The notes under the pieces: generated by a model
What the model was told of the DNA's origin: nothing
Database searches by the model: none
Seen by the model: only the letters and a program-made list of their open reading frames with translations
Assembly (NCBI GenBank): GCA_052148715.1
Contig: JBKQHQ010000072.1
Span: forward strand, 1-64,000
Source: JBKQHQ01 sp052148715
GTDB lineage: Bacteria > Pseudomonadota > Alphaproteobacteria > Rhizobiales > Xanthobacteraceae
Reading direction: 5' to 3'
DNA length: 64,000 nucleotides
Shown: positions 43,323-53,019 of the stretch, in pieces
Layout of the letters: each line of letters starts with the position of its first letter
Numbering within the stretch: the first letter of the stretch is position 1
Made by a program: the position numbers and the translations under genes

Positions 43323-44405
43323 ATGATGTGGCTGTGGCCGGTCGTTGCCCTTGTCTTCTACATCGTTGCATCCGTTTTCGATGTCGGCAGCTCATTTCAG
43401 AGTTCGACGCTTGGCGGCGCTTTCGCCCTGGCGCTAGTGCCGGTGTTATTCGGTGCCGTCTTCGCGGCAGTGTACCACTCCGAGGTGATCGCGAAACGCG
43501 CGGGCGAGCCCTATGGGACGCTCGTGCTAACCGGCGCTGTTACTATCATCGAGGTGGCACTTATCACGTCCGTCATGGCCGCTGGCCACGGGAGCCCGAC
43601 GCTGGCGCGCGACTCGATCTTCGCTGTCGTCATGATCGTCTGCAACGGTCTGGTCGGTCTTTGCATTGTTATCGGCGGATTACGTTACCGCGAGCAAAGT
43701 TTCCGCGTCACCGGGGCGGGCGCTTATCTGATGGTGCTTATGTCGCTTGCCGTCCTCACGCTTGTTTTGCCCAACTACACTTACACCGTTCCGGGACCCT
43801 TCTATTCGACGGCACAGCTGGCCTACGTGAGCTTTGCCACCATCGCGCTCTATGCCGTCTTCCTCTACATCCAGACGGTTCGTCATCGCGACTACTTCAT
43901 TGTCGATAGCGTTCATGGGGAGCCGCATGCAGATGAGCCGGCTCCCACCGGCCGGGCAGTTGCGGCAAGCGCCCTGTTTCTTCTTGTCTCGCTCGCGAGC
44001 GTGATCCTGCTCGCGGAAAAATTCGCGGTGATGCTCGAGGTCGCTCTCGCCGACGCCGGGGCGCCGAGCTCAGTCGCGGGCGTGCTCGTCGCGCTGCTGG
44101 TTCTCCTTCCGGAAGCTCTGGCAGCGATCGCGGCGGCCCGTCGCGATCATCTACAAAAGAGCATCAATCTCGCGCTGGGATCATCCCTGGCGACGATCGG
44201 TCTGACAGTGCCCGCGGTAGCCGTCGTCAGTATTGCTATCAATCGCGGTCTCACGCTGGGCATCGAGCCCAAAGACACCGTCCTGGTTACGCTAACGTTT
44301 GCGGTCAGCCTTCTGACATTCGCGACGGGGCGCACCAACATCCTGTCGGGATTCGTGCACCTCGTGCTGTTTGCCACCTTTTGCTTCTTTGTTTTCCTCC
44401 CGTAG
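43323..44405 (+). CDS. Calcium/proton antiporter, ChaA-like
   Basis: The 360-residue integral membrane protein has about 10-11 helices in two inverted halves, each with an acidic exchange motif: GTLVLTGAVTIIEVALI (first half) and LPEALAAIAAARRDHLQK...LGSSLATIGLTVPAVAV (second half). The RRDHLQKSIN form and the overall layout are those of ChaA sodium-calcium/proton antiporters. A C-terminal IEPKDTVLVTLTFAVSLLTF is also typical. The start at 43323 has GAAGGCGG upstream; the frame open from 43203 overlaps the divergent TIM-barrel gene. Ion specificity (Ca, Na or K) cannot be fixed from sequence. Confidence 0.9.
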   Translation: MMWLWPVVALVFYIVASVFDVGSSFQSSTLGGAFALALVPVLFGAVFAAVYHSEVIAKRAGEPYGTLVLTGAVTIIEVALITSVMAAGHGSPTLARDSIFAVVMIVCNGLVGLCIVIGGLRYREQSFRVTGAGAYLMVLMSLAVLTLVLPNYTYTVPGPFYSTAQLAYVSFATIALYAVFLYIQTVRHRDYFIVDSVHGEPHADEPAPTGRAVAASALFLLVSLASVILLAEKFAVMLEVALADAGAPSSVAGVLVALLVLLPEALAAIAAARRDHLQKSINLALGSSLATIGLTVPAVAVVSIAINRGLTLGIEPKDTVLVTLTFAVSLLTFATGRTNILSGFVHLVLFATFCFFVFLP

Positions 44406-44423
44406 CAGGACTTCGAGGACCGA

Positions 44424-44981
44424 TCACTTGGCCCGGAGCCGCGAACGCCCGACGGCGAACGCGTGCCAGCCGTCCGGGATCGAGGGGCCTTGCTCGCCTT
44501 CACTCGCAATAGCAAACTCAGGCGCGGGGCCGAGGACCATCTGCCGGCGCCAGAACTGGGCGTTCGGAATCCGACTTCGCACGGCTTCGAGCGCGGGACG
44601 CCATTGAATGCCTCGCGGTCGCGTCAGCCACGTAATGGTGGAATCCGCCGGCACTGTCGGCTCTCCCCAAATCAGCGTGTAGAGCCCGCCATGCCCCTCG
44701 TCCATCAGCGCTGCGACGCTGTCGTGCGGAGACTGCCTCGCTCCTGATACGGCGGCCGCATTCAGCGGATCCATAGCCCACGAGCCTTCCATGAGGCACC
44801 AATCCTCATATCCGGCGCGATCGCCAAGCCACGGAACCCCGCCGATGGCGAATGATCCAGCGGCGACGAAGCCTGACGGCGCAGCGAGAGAAAGCCGATC
44901 ATGGAACTCGGTCAGGAGCTTTTCATAAGCGGCCTTGTCCACGTTTGAGCGGGGCCGGTGCCAAAACAAGTAGGCGAGCAT
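44424..44981 (-). CDS. Conserved hypothetical protein
   Basis: The 185-residue soluble protein is unrecognised. It begins MLAYLFWHRPRSNVDKAAYE and has many Trp residues (PWLGDRAGYEDWCLMEGSW, TWLTRPRGIQW, AQFWRRQM). The start resembles an alpha/beta ferredoxin-like dimer-barrel fold (strand, then KLLTEFHDRL helix), which is only an inference. AGGGAAG precedes the ATG. It converges on the ChaA gene with 18 bases between stops and follows the end of glpX by about 80 bases. Confidence 0.7.
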   Translation of the reverse strand: MLAYLFWHRPRSNVDKAAYEKLLTEFHDRLSLAAPSGFVAAGSFAIGGVPWLGDRAGYEDWCLMEGSWAMDPLNAAAVSGARQSPHDSVAALMDEGHGGLYTLIWGEPTVPADSTITWLTRPRGIQWRPALEAVRSRIPNAQFWRRQMVLGPAPEFAIASEGEQGPSIPDGWHAFAVGRSRLRAK

Positions 44982-45063
44982 CGCATCTTCCCTGCAGTAT
45001 CGCGCCGATAACTTCGATCTTGTGTCGCGTATCTGGAAGGAGCAGGCGCGGAGGCCGCATGCG

Positions 45064-46065
45064 TCAATCCAAATAAAACTTATCGAGCTGCCGGTGCTCG
45101 GCGCGAATCCAGCGCACCGTGCCGGTCACCGACCGCATGACCACCGTTTCGGTCTCGATCACGTTGTCTTTGCGGAACTTGACGCCGCGCAGCATCGAAC
45201 CATCGGTGACGCCGGTCGCGGAGAACAGGCAATCCCCGCGAACCATGTCGTGCATCTCGTACTTCTTGCGCGGATCGATGACGCCCATCTTGGCGGCGCG
45301 CGCGCGTTTCTCTTCGGAATCAAGGATGAGCCGCCCTTGCATCTGCCCGCCGATGCAGCGCAACGCGGCCGCCGCGAGCACACCTTCTGGCGCGCCACCG
45401 ATGCCCAGATAGATATCGACGCCGGTGTTCTCCGGATCGGCCGTGTGGATGACGCCCGCCACATCGCCGTCGGTAATGAGACGCACCGCCGCGCCGGTCT
45501 CGCGGATGGCGGCGATCAGGTCGGCGTGGCGCGGGCGGTCGAGCACCAGCGCCGTAATGGCCGCAGGCTTAACGCCTTTGGCCTTGGCCAGATTGGCAAT
45601 ATTTTGCGAGGGCGGCGCATCGAGATCGACCACGCCGGTCGGATAGCCCGGCCCGACCGCGATCTTCTCCATGTAGACGTCGGGCGCGTTGAGGAGGGTC
45701 CCGCCCTCGGCCATGGCCATGGTGGCTATGGCGCCGGACATATTCTTGGCGCACAGCGTCGTGCCCTCCAGCGGATCGACGGCGATGTCCACATTGGGTC
45801 CGCTCTTGTTGCCGACTTCCTCGCCGATGAACAGCATCGGCGCCTCGTCACGCTCGCCCTCGCCGATCACGATGGTGCCTCGGATTGGCAGCTTGTTGAG
45901 CTCGCGCCGCATGGCGTCCACCGCTGCCTGATCGGCCGGCTTCTCCTCGCCCCGCCCACGCAGACGCGCCGCCGACACGGCGGCCCGCTCGGTGACACGC
46001 ACGATTTCGATCGTCAGGATGCGTTCCAGAACCTGACTTGGCTGGATAGTAATCAACGACGTCAT
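45064..46065 (-). CDS. glpX: Class II fructose-1,6-bisphosphatase
   Basis: The 333-residue enzyme hydrolyses fructose-1,6-bisphosphate in gluconeogenesis and the Calvin cycle. Motifs are GTIVIGEGERDEAPML, the metal-binding VDIAVDPLEGTT, GGAPEGVLAAAALRCIGG and LFSATGVTDGSMLRGV. Length is normal. It follows hom (31 bases after its end) on the same strand; aminotransferase-hom-glpX is a conserved block in Hyphomicrobiales. Confidence 0.97.
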   Translation of the reverse strand: MTSLITIQPSQVLERILTIEIVRVTERAAVSAARLRGRGEEKPADQAAVDAMRRELNKLPIRGTIVIGEGERDEAPMLFIGEEVGNKSGPNVDIAVDPLEGTTLCAKNMSGAIATMAMAEGGTLLNAPDVYMEKIAVGPGYPTGVVDLDAPPSQNIANLAKAKGVKPAAITALVLDRPRHADLIAAIRETGAAVRLITDGDVAGVIHTADPENTGVDIYLGIGGAPEGVLAAAALRCIGGQMQGRLILDSEEKRARAAKMGVIDPRKKYEMHDMVRGDCLFSATGVTDGSMLRGVKFRKDNVIETETVVMRSVTGTVRWIRAEHRQLDKFYLD

Positions 46066-46097
46066 GCACCAACCCCCTTCCGATCGAATTCTACGGC

Positions 46098-47420
46098 TTA
46101 GTTCTTCTCGATGCGGATCACTTGCGGTGTTTCGGAAATCACCTTGTCGCGCTCGACGTCGGCAAGCGCTCGGCGCACCGCGTCCTCGGTCGTTGCATAG
46201 GTGATGAGGATGACCGGAACCGGCGTTGTGCCCGTTGGAACATCGCCGCCATGCGGTCGCGACCCGCTGTGGCGCTGCATGATCGATTCCAGTGAAATAT
46301 TCTGTGCAGCCAAGTGGCGGGCAATGGCGGCGAACGTACCGGGCCGGTCGCGCGCCAGCAGGCGGATATAATAGCCGCCTTCGTGCCGCTGCATCGGTGC
46401 CTTGTTGCTTGGGGCAAGCATCGCGGTCGGTCGCCCGAACGGCGCCGTGCGCACGCCGCGGGCAATGTCGCCGATGTCGCTCACGACCGCTGAAGCGGTC
46501 GCCATCCCACCGGCACCGGGTCCGACCAGCGTGATCGGCGCCAGCGGATCGGCATCAATCGTCACCGCATTGGTCACTCCCATGACCTGGGCGATCGAGG
46601 AGTCCTTTGGAATCATAGTCGGATGCACGCGCTGCTCGATCCCGTTTGCGGTCTTGACCGCCACACCCAAGAGCTTGACCCGGTAGCCCAATTCGGCGGC
46701 TGCATCGAGATCGGCAGGCGTAATCGAGGAAATCCCTTCCACATAGACCGCGCTCGGATCGACCTCGACGCCGAAGGTCAAGCTCGCCAGGATCGACAAT
46801 TTCTGCGCGGTGTCGTGGCCCTCCACGTCGAAGCTGGGATCAGCCTCGGCGTAGCCGAGACGCTGTGCCTCCCTCAGGCATTCGGTGAAGGAGAGGCTCT
46901 CCTGCTCCATTCGCGTCAGGATGTAATTGCAGGTGCCGTTGAGAATGCCGTAGATGCGCGCGAAGGAATTGCCGAGCAATCCCTCGCGCAACGTCTTGAC
47001 GATCGGGATCGCGGCGGCGACCGCAGCCTCGAAGTTGAGCGCCACGTGATGCCTTTCGGCCAGCGCAGCAAGCGCGACGCCGTGGCGCGCCAAGAGCGCC
47101 TTGTTGGCGGTGACGACCGATTTGCCCCGCCCAAGCGCCATCTCGACCGACGATTTGGCCGGATCGCCCTCCCCACCCATCAATTCAACGAAAACGTCGA
47201 TGTCGGGGTCCGCCGCAAGCGTGCGCGAGTCGGCGACCCAGCGCAACCGGCCGAGATCGATCCCGCGCTCCTTCCCCTGCGAGCGCGCTGTCACTGCCAC
47301 CACCTCGATTGGGCGACCACAGCGGGCGGTCAACGGCTCGCGCTGTTGCTCCAAGAGGCGCAGCACGGCTGCGCCGACCGTACCGAGCCCGGCGAGACCG
47401 ACTTTAAGCGGCGCGGGCAT
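46098..47420 (-). CDS. hom: Homoserine dehydrogenase
   Basis: The 440-residue enzyme reduces aspartate semialdehyde to homoserine for threonine and methionine synthesis. It has the NAD(P) motif GLAGLGTVGAAVLRL, VVTANKALLARHG, GILNGTCNYILTRMEQE, and a C-terminal ACT domain for threonine feedback (YYIRLLARDRPGTFAAIARH). The ATG at 47420 is used; a TTG at 47432 is the only longer start. It follows the aminotransferase gene by 30 bases and precedes glpX. Confidence 0.97.
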   Translation of the reverse strand: MPAPLKVGLAGLGTVGAAVLRLLEQQREPLTARCGRPIEVVAVTARSQGKERGIDLGRLRWVADSRTLAADPDIDVFVELMGGEGDPAKSSVEMALGRGKSVVTANKALLARHGVALAALAERHHVALNFEAAVAAAIPIVKTLREGLLGNSFARIYGILNGTCNYILTRMEQESLSFTECLREAQRLGYAEADPSFDVEGHDTAQKLSILASLTFGVEVDPSAVYVEGISSITPADLDAAAELGYRVKLLGVAVKTANGIEQRVHPTMIPKDSSIAQVMGVTNAVTIDADPLAPITLVGPGAGGMATASAVVSDIGDIARGVRTAPFGRPTAMLAPSNKAPMQRHEGGYYIRLLARDRPGTFAAIARHLAAQNISLESIMQRHSGSRPHGGDVPTGTTPVPVILITYATTEDAVRRALADVERDKVISETPQVIRIEKN

Positions 47421-47450
47421 GGAGCGTTGCAAACCTACAAAAAAGCGGCT

Positions 47451-48665
47451 TCAGCGCCGCGTGGCGAGGGGAACGACGTTGTGCAACTTTTCCACCCCGC
47501 TTTCAAGAAAACGACGGATATTGCGGGCGGCCTGACGTATGCGCTGCTCGTTCTCGACAAGCGCGATGCGCACGTAACCCTCACCGTGCTCGCCGAAGCC
47601 AATCCCAGGCGAAACGGCAACCTCGGCTTTCTCGACCAGAAGCTTCGAAAATTCAACGCTACCGAATGGACGAAACGGCTCGGGTATCGGCGCCCAGGCG
47701 AACATCGAAGCGCTGGGAGCAGGAACTTCCCACCCGCTCCTGCCAAAGCCTTCCACCAGGACGTCGCGCCGGCGTCGGTAAATCTCGCGCATTTCGCGGA
47801 TGCAGTCATCGGGGCCGTTGAGCGCGGCGGTCGCCGCAACCTGCACCGGAGTGAAGGCGCCGTAATCGAGGTACGATTTGACCCGCGCGAGCGCCGCAAT
47901 GATTCGCTCGTTTCCGACCGCGAAGCCGACCCGCCAGCCCGGCATCGAATAGGTCTTCGACATGGACGTGAATTCCACGACGACGTCCATCGCGCCCGGC
48001 ACTTGCAGCACGGAGGGCGGCGGCTCGTCGAAATAGACTTCGGCGTAAGCGAGGTCGGAGAGCACGAAGATATCGTGCTTTTTGGCGAAGGCGACAAGAT
48101 CGCGATAGAAGTCCAGATCCGCCACAAACCCGGTCGGGTTCGCCGGATAGCAGACCACCACCGCAATCGGCTTCGGAATCGAATGCATGACGGCGCGTTC
48201 GAGCGCCTCGAAGAAACCCGGCGTCGGCTCGGAAGGCACCGACCGGATCACCCCGCCCGCCATCAGGAAACCGAAGGCGTGGATCGGGTAGCTTGGGTTG
48301 GGAACCAGCACCACGTCTCCAGGCGCCGAAATCGCCTGCGCCACATTGGCGAAGCCTTCCTTGGAACCCAGCGTCACGACGACCTGAGTGTCGGGATTGA
48401 CCTTCACCCCGAACCGCCGTGCATAGTAGCCGGCTTGCGCTCGGCGCAGGCCGGGGATGCCCTTTGACGACGAATAGCGGTCCGTCCGCGGCTTGCCGAT
48501 CGTCTCCTTGAGCTTCTCGATCACATGCGCCGGAGCCGGCAAATCCGGATTGCCCATGCCGAGATCGATGATGTCGGCACCCGCGTTTCGCGCCAGCGCC
48601 TTGACGCGATTGACCTGCTCGAACACGTAGGGCGGCAGGCGGCGGATCCGGTGAAATTCTTCCAT
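47451..48665 (-). CDS. PLP-dependent class I aminotransferase (AlaT/DapL-like)
   Basis: The 404-residue aminotransferase has the fold-type I pattern: IIDLGMGNPDLPAPAHVI, YSSSKGIPGLRRA, VCYPANPTGFVADL, VLSDLAYAEVYFD, and the PLP lysine Lys237 in TSMSKTYSMPGWRVGF. The neighbour is hom, and in related genomes this position is held by a glutamate-pyruvate aminotransferase or LL-diaminopimelate aminotransferase; the sequence alone does not separate them. AGGAGC lies 8 bases before the ATG at 48665. It is the first gene of the aat-hom-glpX operon. Confidence 0.9.
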   Translation of the reverse strand: MEEFHRIRRLPPYVFEQVNRVKALARNAGADIIDLGMGNPDLPAPAHVIEKLKETIGKPRTDRYSSSKGIPGLRRAQAGYYARRFGVKVNPDTQVVVTLGSKEGFANVAQAISAPGDVVLVPNPSYPIHAFGFLMAGGVIRSVPSEPTPGFFEALERAVMHSIPKPIAVVVCYPANPTGFVADLDFYRDLVAFAKKHDIFVLSDLAYAEVYFDEPPPSVLQVPGAMDVVVEFTSMSKTYSMPGWRVGFAVGNERIIAALARVKSYLDYGAFTPVQVAATAALNGPDDCIREMREIYRRRRDVLVEGFGRSGWEVPAPSASMFAWAPIPEPFRPFGSVEFSKLLVEKAEVAVSPGIGFGEHGEGYVRIALVENEQRIRQAARNIRRFLESGVEKLHNVVPLATRR

Positions 48666-48731
48666 AAGACAAGCTCCTTCGCCCGGCACTCCCGACCCAA
48701 GCGGCGCTGGCCAGCGCGAAAGCCTCTTGTA

Positions 48732-49076
48732 TCACGGGTTGCGGTCGCTGCCAGTAGCTTGTGCGGTTGGGAGGTCGGGTTTTACCGGCTTCTTGTTCGA
48801 TGCGTCGGCCGCCCCGGGCTGAGGATTCGCCGTCTTCTGCTGGACGCGGCTTGTTACCGCATCGCGGACGTTGATCAGGTCCTTCTGGGCTTGCTGTTGC
48901 TGCGTAGCGTTGAGCGTCGAGTTCGAACGCGGCGGCGGCATGTCGTGCACTCCCGGATACGGAATGTGCGCGGATGGCAGCTCTGTCCCCGGCTTCTGTG
49001 CGTCGCCGACATTTGTCGAGCATGCGGAGAGCAGAACGCCCGCCGTGAGCAGGGCCAATGCTGCAGCGCAATGCAC
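48732..49076 (-). CDS. Small putative lipoprotein
   Basis: The 114-residue product starts with a GTG at 49076, which has AAGGAG 6 bases upstream; an ATG at 49118 gives a longer, less typical leader. The N-terminus (HCAAALALLTAGVLLSAC) is a signal peptide with the lipobox LSAC, so Cys19 should be lipidated. The rest is hydrophilic and low in order, with a proline-rich middle and a Gln-rich helix (ATQQQQAQKDLINVRD). Function is not known. It is divergent from phaC. Confidence 0.75.
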   Translation of the reverse strand: MHCAAALALLTAGVLLSACSTNVGDAQKPGTELPSAHIPYPGVHDMPPPRSNSTLNATQQQQAQKDLINVRDAVTSRVQQKTANPQPGAADASNKKPVKPDLPTAQATGSDRNP

Positions 49077-49329
49077 GGTCGCTCCTTGGCCTAGACGAAT
49101 TAACCAATTTCCGGACATGTGCAGCGCGACGTTACTCCTCAGTCTTGCAACTGATTAGACGATCACGGAAATGATAGCATTGTCAATTGATTGACCCGAT
49201 CGCGTAGACCCCCAATATGTCGAAAGCAAGGATTTGAAATTGCGGGACGCTCGCGCAAGGTTGATGATACCTTCAGGTGCCGACCTCCGCGGTAGACTAT
49301 AACATGTTCGGCGGCGGGCGAGTTTCAGC

Positions 49330-51138
49330 ATGAATGACCAAGCACCCATACAAGCGGCTAAAGCCACCCCTGTCGACGCCGAGATTTTTGCCCGCAATCT
49401 TGCGCGCATGATCGAAGAAGGTGGCAAGGCGCTCGCCGCCTATTTGCGTCCGCGCGAGACCGGCGAAATCAAGAGTGAGTTCGCCGAGCAAGTAACCGAT
49501 GCGGTCAAGACGCTGGGTGAGGTAGCAGAGTACTGGTTGGCGGATCCACAGCGCGCGCTCGAGCTGCAGGCAACCCTCGGCAAAGCCTATCTCGACCTGT
49601 GGGGAAGCGCGGTCCGACGCATGACGGGCGAACCCGGTCCTCCGGTGACACACCCCGATCCAAAGGACCGACGCTTCGCCGATCCGGAATGGTCATCGAA
49701 CCAATTTTTCGATTTCATCAAGCAGGCCTACCTGCTGACCACCCAGTTCGCCGACCGGTTGGTCAAGGACGCCGAATCCCTCGACCCACACACGCGGCAA
49801 AAAGCGGCGTTTTATGTACGGCAGATCGCCAACGCTATCTCGCCGTCGAATTTCGTGCTGACCAACCCGGAGCTCCTACGCGAGACCCTCGGGTCGAACG
49901 CGGAGAACCTGGTTCGCGGCATGCACATGCTGGCCGAGGACATCGAGGCCGGACACGGCGACCTGAAAATTCGCCAGTCCGATCCGACCATGTTCGCGCT
50001 CGGGCGCAACCTCGCGGTCACGCCAGGCAAGGTGATTTATCAGAACGAGCTGATGCAGCTCATCCAGTACACGCCGAGCACGGGGAAAGTGCTCAAACAT
50101 CCCTTGCTGATCGTACCGCCGTGGATCAACAAATTTTACATCCTTGATCTGACACCGGACAAATCCTTCATCAAGTGGTGCGTCGACAATGGGTTGACGG
50201 TGTTTGTCATTTCCTGGGTTAATCCCGACGCCCGCCTGGCACAAAAAAGCTTCGAAGATTACATGCGCGAGGGTGTGATCGAAGCCCTCGAGATCATCAA
50301 GAAGGTGACGAGCGAAACCAAGGTGCACGCCATCGGCTATTGTGTCGGCGGCACGCTGCTCGCGATTACGCTCGCCTACCTGGCCGCCAGGCGCCGAGAA
50401 CGGGTGCTATCGGCGACATTCTTCGCCGCCCAGGTCGACTTCGGGCACGCGGGGGACCTCCAGGTCTTCGTCGACGAGGAGCAGGTCGCCGCCCTCGAGC
50501 GGCAGATGGCCGAACGCGGATATCTCGAAGGCAAGAAAATGGCCACCGCGTTCAATATGCTGCGGTCGAACGACTTGGTCTGGCCATATGTCATCAACAA
50601 CTATCTGAAGGGCAAAGCACCGTTCCCCTTCGATCTTTTGTATTGGAATTCCGATGCGACGCGCATGCCGGCCGCCAATCATTCGTTCTATCTGCGCACC
50701 TGCTATCTCCACAACCAGCTGACGAAAGGCGAGATGAAAGTCGGCGGCGTCTACCTCGATCTGCGCAAGGTCAAGGCGCCAGTCTACAATCTGGCCACGC
50801 GCGAAGATCATATCGCGCCCGCGAAATCGGTGTTGGTCGGTTGCAAATTCTTCGGCGGTCCCGTGCGCTTCGTGCTGGCGGGCTCCGGACATATTGCGGG
50901 CGTGGTGAATCCGCCGGGGAAGAAGAAATATCAGTATTGGACCGGCGCCAAGCCGCGCGGCGACGATGTCGAAGCTTGGCTCGCCAAGGCGCAGGAGCAC
51001 CCGGGCTCGTGGTGGCCCGATTGGCTGCAGTGGATCCGCAAGCAGGATTCGGCCGAAGTCAACGCGCGTACGCCCGGCGGCGGGAAGCTCACGCCGCTTG
51101 AAGACGCGCCCGGCTCCTACGTGAAGGTCAAGGAGTAG
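49330..51138 (+). CDS. phaC: Class I poly(3-hydroxyalkanoate) synthase
   Basis: The 602-residue enzyme polymerises hydroxyacyl-CoA to PHA granules. The lipase-like box is GYCVGGT with nucleophilic Cys338; Asp493 (ATREDHIAP) and His521 (GSGHIAGVVNPP) complete the triad. PWINKFYILDLTPDKSFIKW is characteristic of the family. Length fits class I, which works without PhaE/PhaR. The ATG at 49330 has only a weak ribosome site. No phaA or phaB is adjacent. It ends 29 bases from the end of argC (convergent). Confidence 0.97.
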   Translation: MNDQAPIQAAKATPVDAEIFARNLARMIEEGGKALAAYLRPRETGEIKSEFAEQVTDAVKTLGEVAEYWLADPQRALELQATLGKAYLDLWGSAVRRMTGEPGPPVTHPDPKDRRFADPEWSSNQFFDFIKQAYLLTTQFADRLVKDAESLDPHTRQKAAFYVRQIANAISPSNFVLTNPELLRETLGSNAENLVRGMHMLAEDIEAGHGDLKIRQSDPTMFALGRNLAVTPGKVIYQNELMQLIQYTPSTGKVLKHPLLIVPPWINKFYILDLTPDKSFIKWCVDNGLTVFVISWVNPDARLAQKSFEDYMREGVIEALEIIKKVTSETKVHAIGYCVGGTLLAITLAYLAARRRERVLSATFFAAQVDFGHAGDLQVFVDEEQVAALERQMAERGYLEGKKMATAFNMLRSNDLVWPYVINNYLKGKAPFPFDLLYWNSDATRMPAANHSFYLRTCYLHNQLTKGEMKVGGVYLDLRKVKAPVYNLATREDHIAPAKSVLVGCKFFGGPVRFVLAGSGHIAGVVNPPGKKKYQYWTGAKPRGDDVEAWLAKAQEHPGSWWPDWLQWIRKQDSAEVNARTPGGGKLTPLEDAPGSYVKVKE

Positions 51139-51167
51139 CGAGCCAGTGCGCAAAGAGGCGCGGTAGG

Positions 51168-52223
51168 TTACGGAAACAGGGCCACCTGCTCCAAGCCCAG
51201 CGTTTCCGGGAAGCCGAGCATCAGGTTCATGTTCTGCATGGCCTGACCGGAAGCCCCCTTCACCAGATTGTCCAACGCCGAGACGATGATCGCGCGGCCG
51301 GGGACTCGATCTTTGGCGAGCCCGATGAAGGTCATGTTGGAGCCGCGCACGTGCCGCGTGTGCGGAACCTCGCCAAACGGCAGCAGGTGAACGAATGGTT
51401 CGCCGGCATAGGCGTCGCGGAGGATCTGAAGCAAGGCCTCGGGCGTGCGATCGCGCCCGCGCACGTAGATCGTGGAGAGAATTCCCCGGTTCATCGGGAC
51501 GAGATGAGGGGTGAATGTCACGACGACGTCGCGCCCGGCGGCTTTCGAGAACTCCTGATCGAGCTCGGCCATATGGCGGTGATGGCCGACGCCGTAGGCG
51601 TTGAAGCCCTCGGCGACCTCTGAGAACAGCATCGCTTCCTTCGCCGCCCGCCCGGAGCCGGTCATGCCGGACTTGGCGTCGATGACGATCTCATCCGGAT
51701 CGATTGCGTTTGCTTTGAGGAGCGGGATCAGCGGCAGCTGTGCGCAGGTCGTATAGCAGCCGGGATTGGCGACGAGCTTCGCCTCCTTGATGTCGCGCCG
51801 GTATGCTTCCACGAGGCCGTACACTGCCCTCGACTGCAGCTCTGGCGCCTGGTGCTCGTGGCCATACCAGCGCGCGTAAGCGGCGGGGTCGCGCAGGCGG
51901 AAGTCGGCCGAAAGATCGACGACCTTGCTCCCCGGCGCCGCCGCAAAGAGCTGCGCGATCACTTGCTGCGTGGTCGCGTGCGGCAGCGCGCAAAAGACAA
52001 GGTCGAGGCCCAGACCGGCCCAGTCGAGTGCATCGAGCGCCACGAGCTTCGGCAGGGCAAAGGGCGAGAATTGCGGGAAAACCTCGCGCATCTCCTGCCC
52101 TGCCCGGCGCTCCGCCGTCAGCAGCGCGATTTCGACGCGCGGGTGACACAGGAGCAAGCGCACGAGCTCGGCGCCCGTATAGCCGGACGCGCCAAGCACG
52201 CCGATCTTGGCTTTGGTTGCCAT
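51168..52223 (-). CDS. argC: N-acetyl-gamma-glutamyl-phosphate reductase
   Basis: The 351-residue enzyme catalyses the third step of arginine synthesis (NADPH reduction of N-acetylglutamyl phosphate). GVLGASGYTGAELVRLL binds NADP; Cys156 in ANPGCYTTCAQLPL is the nucleophile; VGHHRHMAELDQ and TPHLVPMNRGILSTIYV are typical of the 350-residue ArgC type. GGAGGGAATTG precedes the ATG. It stands alone here; the rest of the arginine genes are elsewhere. Confidence 0.97.
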   Translation of the reverse strand: MATKAKIGVLGASGYTGAELVRLLLCHPRVEIALLTAERRAGQEMREVFPQFSPFALPKLVALDALDWAGLGLDLVFCALPHATTQQVIAQLFAAAPGSKVVDLSADFRLRDPAAYARWYGHEHQAPELQSRAVYGLVEAYRRDIKEAKLVANPGCYTTCAQLPLIPLLKANAIDPDEIVIDAKSGMTGSGRAAKEAMLFSEVAEGFNAYGVGHHRHMAELDQEFSKAAGRDVVVTFTPHLVPMNRGILSTIYVRGRDRTPEALLQILRDAYAGEPFVHLLPFGEVPHTRHVRGSNMTFIGLAKDRVPGRAIIVSALDNLVKGASGQAMQNMNLMLGFPETLGLEQVALFP

Positions 52224-52500
52224 GACTCAATTCCCTCCGCTCATCATCGTCCGCATCGGAAACGGACATTCCAAACGGCCTGCCGCGCCGGAAGCCTCAG
52301 ATTGTGTGCGGTGGGTGGGAAAGATAAAGAGGGGTGCCGCACAATCGGAGCCGGCGGCACGCGGCGATCACGCACGCATGCCCGGTGCCCGCGGGGCGCG
52401 GCAACGGCTACGGTCTCGTGTGGCATTGATCGTCATGCGCGGCGTCTTAGCGATGCGGCGTCGGCGGGTCAAGGATGTATTAAGTTCCGCTGACAGCCGG

Positions 52501-53019
52501 CTACATGAGAAACTTCATCCCGAAGATTCCGGGCGCCAGCAGCGCCGCAGCCCAGACGAACGCCGAGGTGAAGTTGGCGAACTGGAACCACCAGTACGGC
52601 ATGGTGAAGATACCGGCCGCCAGCGGAACCGTCGCCCGCAATGGTCCAAAAAAGCGGCCGATAAAGATGCCGGGCACCCCCCAGCGCTGCACGAACTGCT
52701 CGCCGCGGGGCAGCAACCCGGGATGGCGCGACAGCGGCCAAAACGTGGCCAATCCGTCTTTGAACGTCATGCCGAGCCAATAGGACAGCCAATCGCCAAC
52801 CGCCGCGCCGAGCGCCGCGCCGATCCAAATCGGCATGAAATCGATCCCGGTTATTCCAATCAGCGCGCCGATGCCGATCAATGCCGACCAGGCGGGTATC
52901 AACAGCGAAATGAAGGCGAGCGATTCGCCGAACGCGAGACCGAACACGATCGGCGTCGCCCAAGCTTCATGCTCGCGAACGAAATCAATGGTGGATTGGG
53001 CAATATCCGCAAACGCCAT
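52501..53019 (-). CDS. DedA-family membrane protein
   Basis: The 172-residue protein has 4-5 hydrophobic segments and the DedA/SNARE-associated domain: FGLAFGESLAFISLLIPAWS, AALGAAVGDWLSYWLG, and GIFIGRFFGPLRATVPLAAG with the conserved F-x-R-F-x-G-P-x-R. DedA proteins are thought to flip undecaprenyl phosphate or other lipids. The ATG at 53019 gives the usual N-terminus; an upstream start at 53070 is unsupported. It is divergent from parE. Confidence 0.9.
   Translation of the reverse strand: MAFADIAQSTIDFVREHEAWATPIVFGLAFGESLAFISLLIPAWSALIGIGALIGITGIDFMPIWIGAALGAAVGDWLSYWLGMTFKDGLATFWPLSRHPGLLPRGEQFVQRWGVPGIFIGRFFGPLRATVPLAAGIFTMPYWWFQFANFTSAFVWAAALLAPGIFGMKFLM

Noticed and set aside
46623..48467. 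614-codon rightward frame over hom and the aminotransferase
   Set aside because: Arg/His-rich shadow of two well-identified leftward genes; no domain resemblance.
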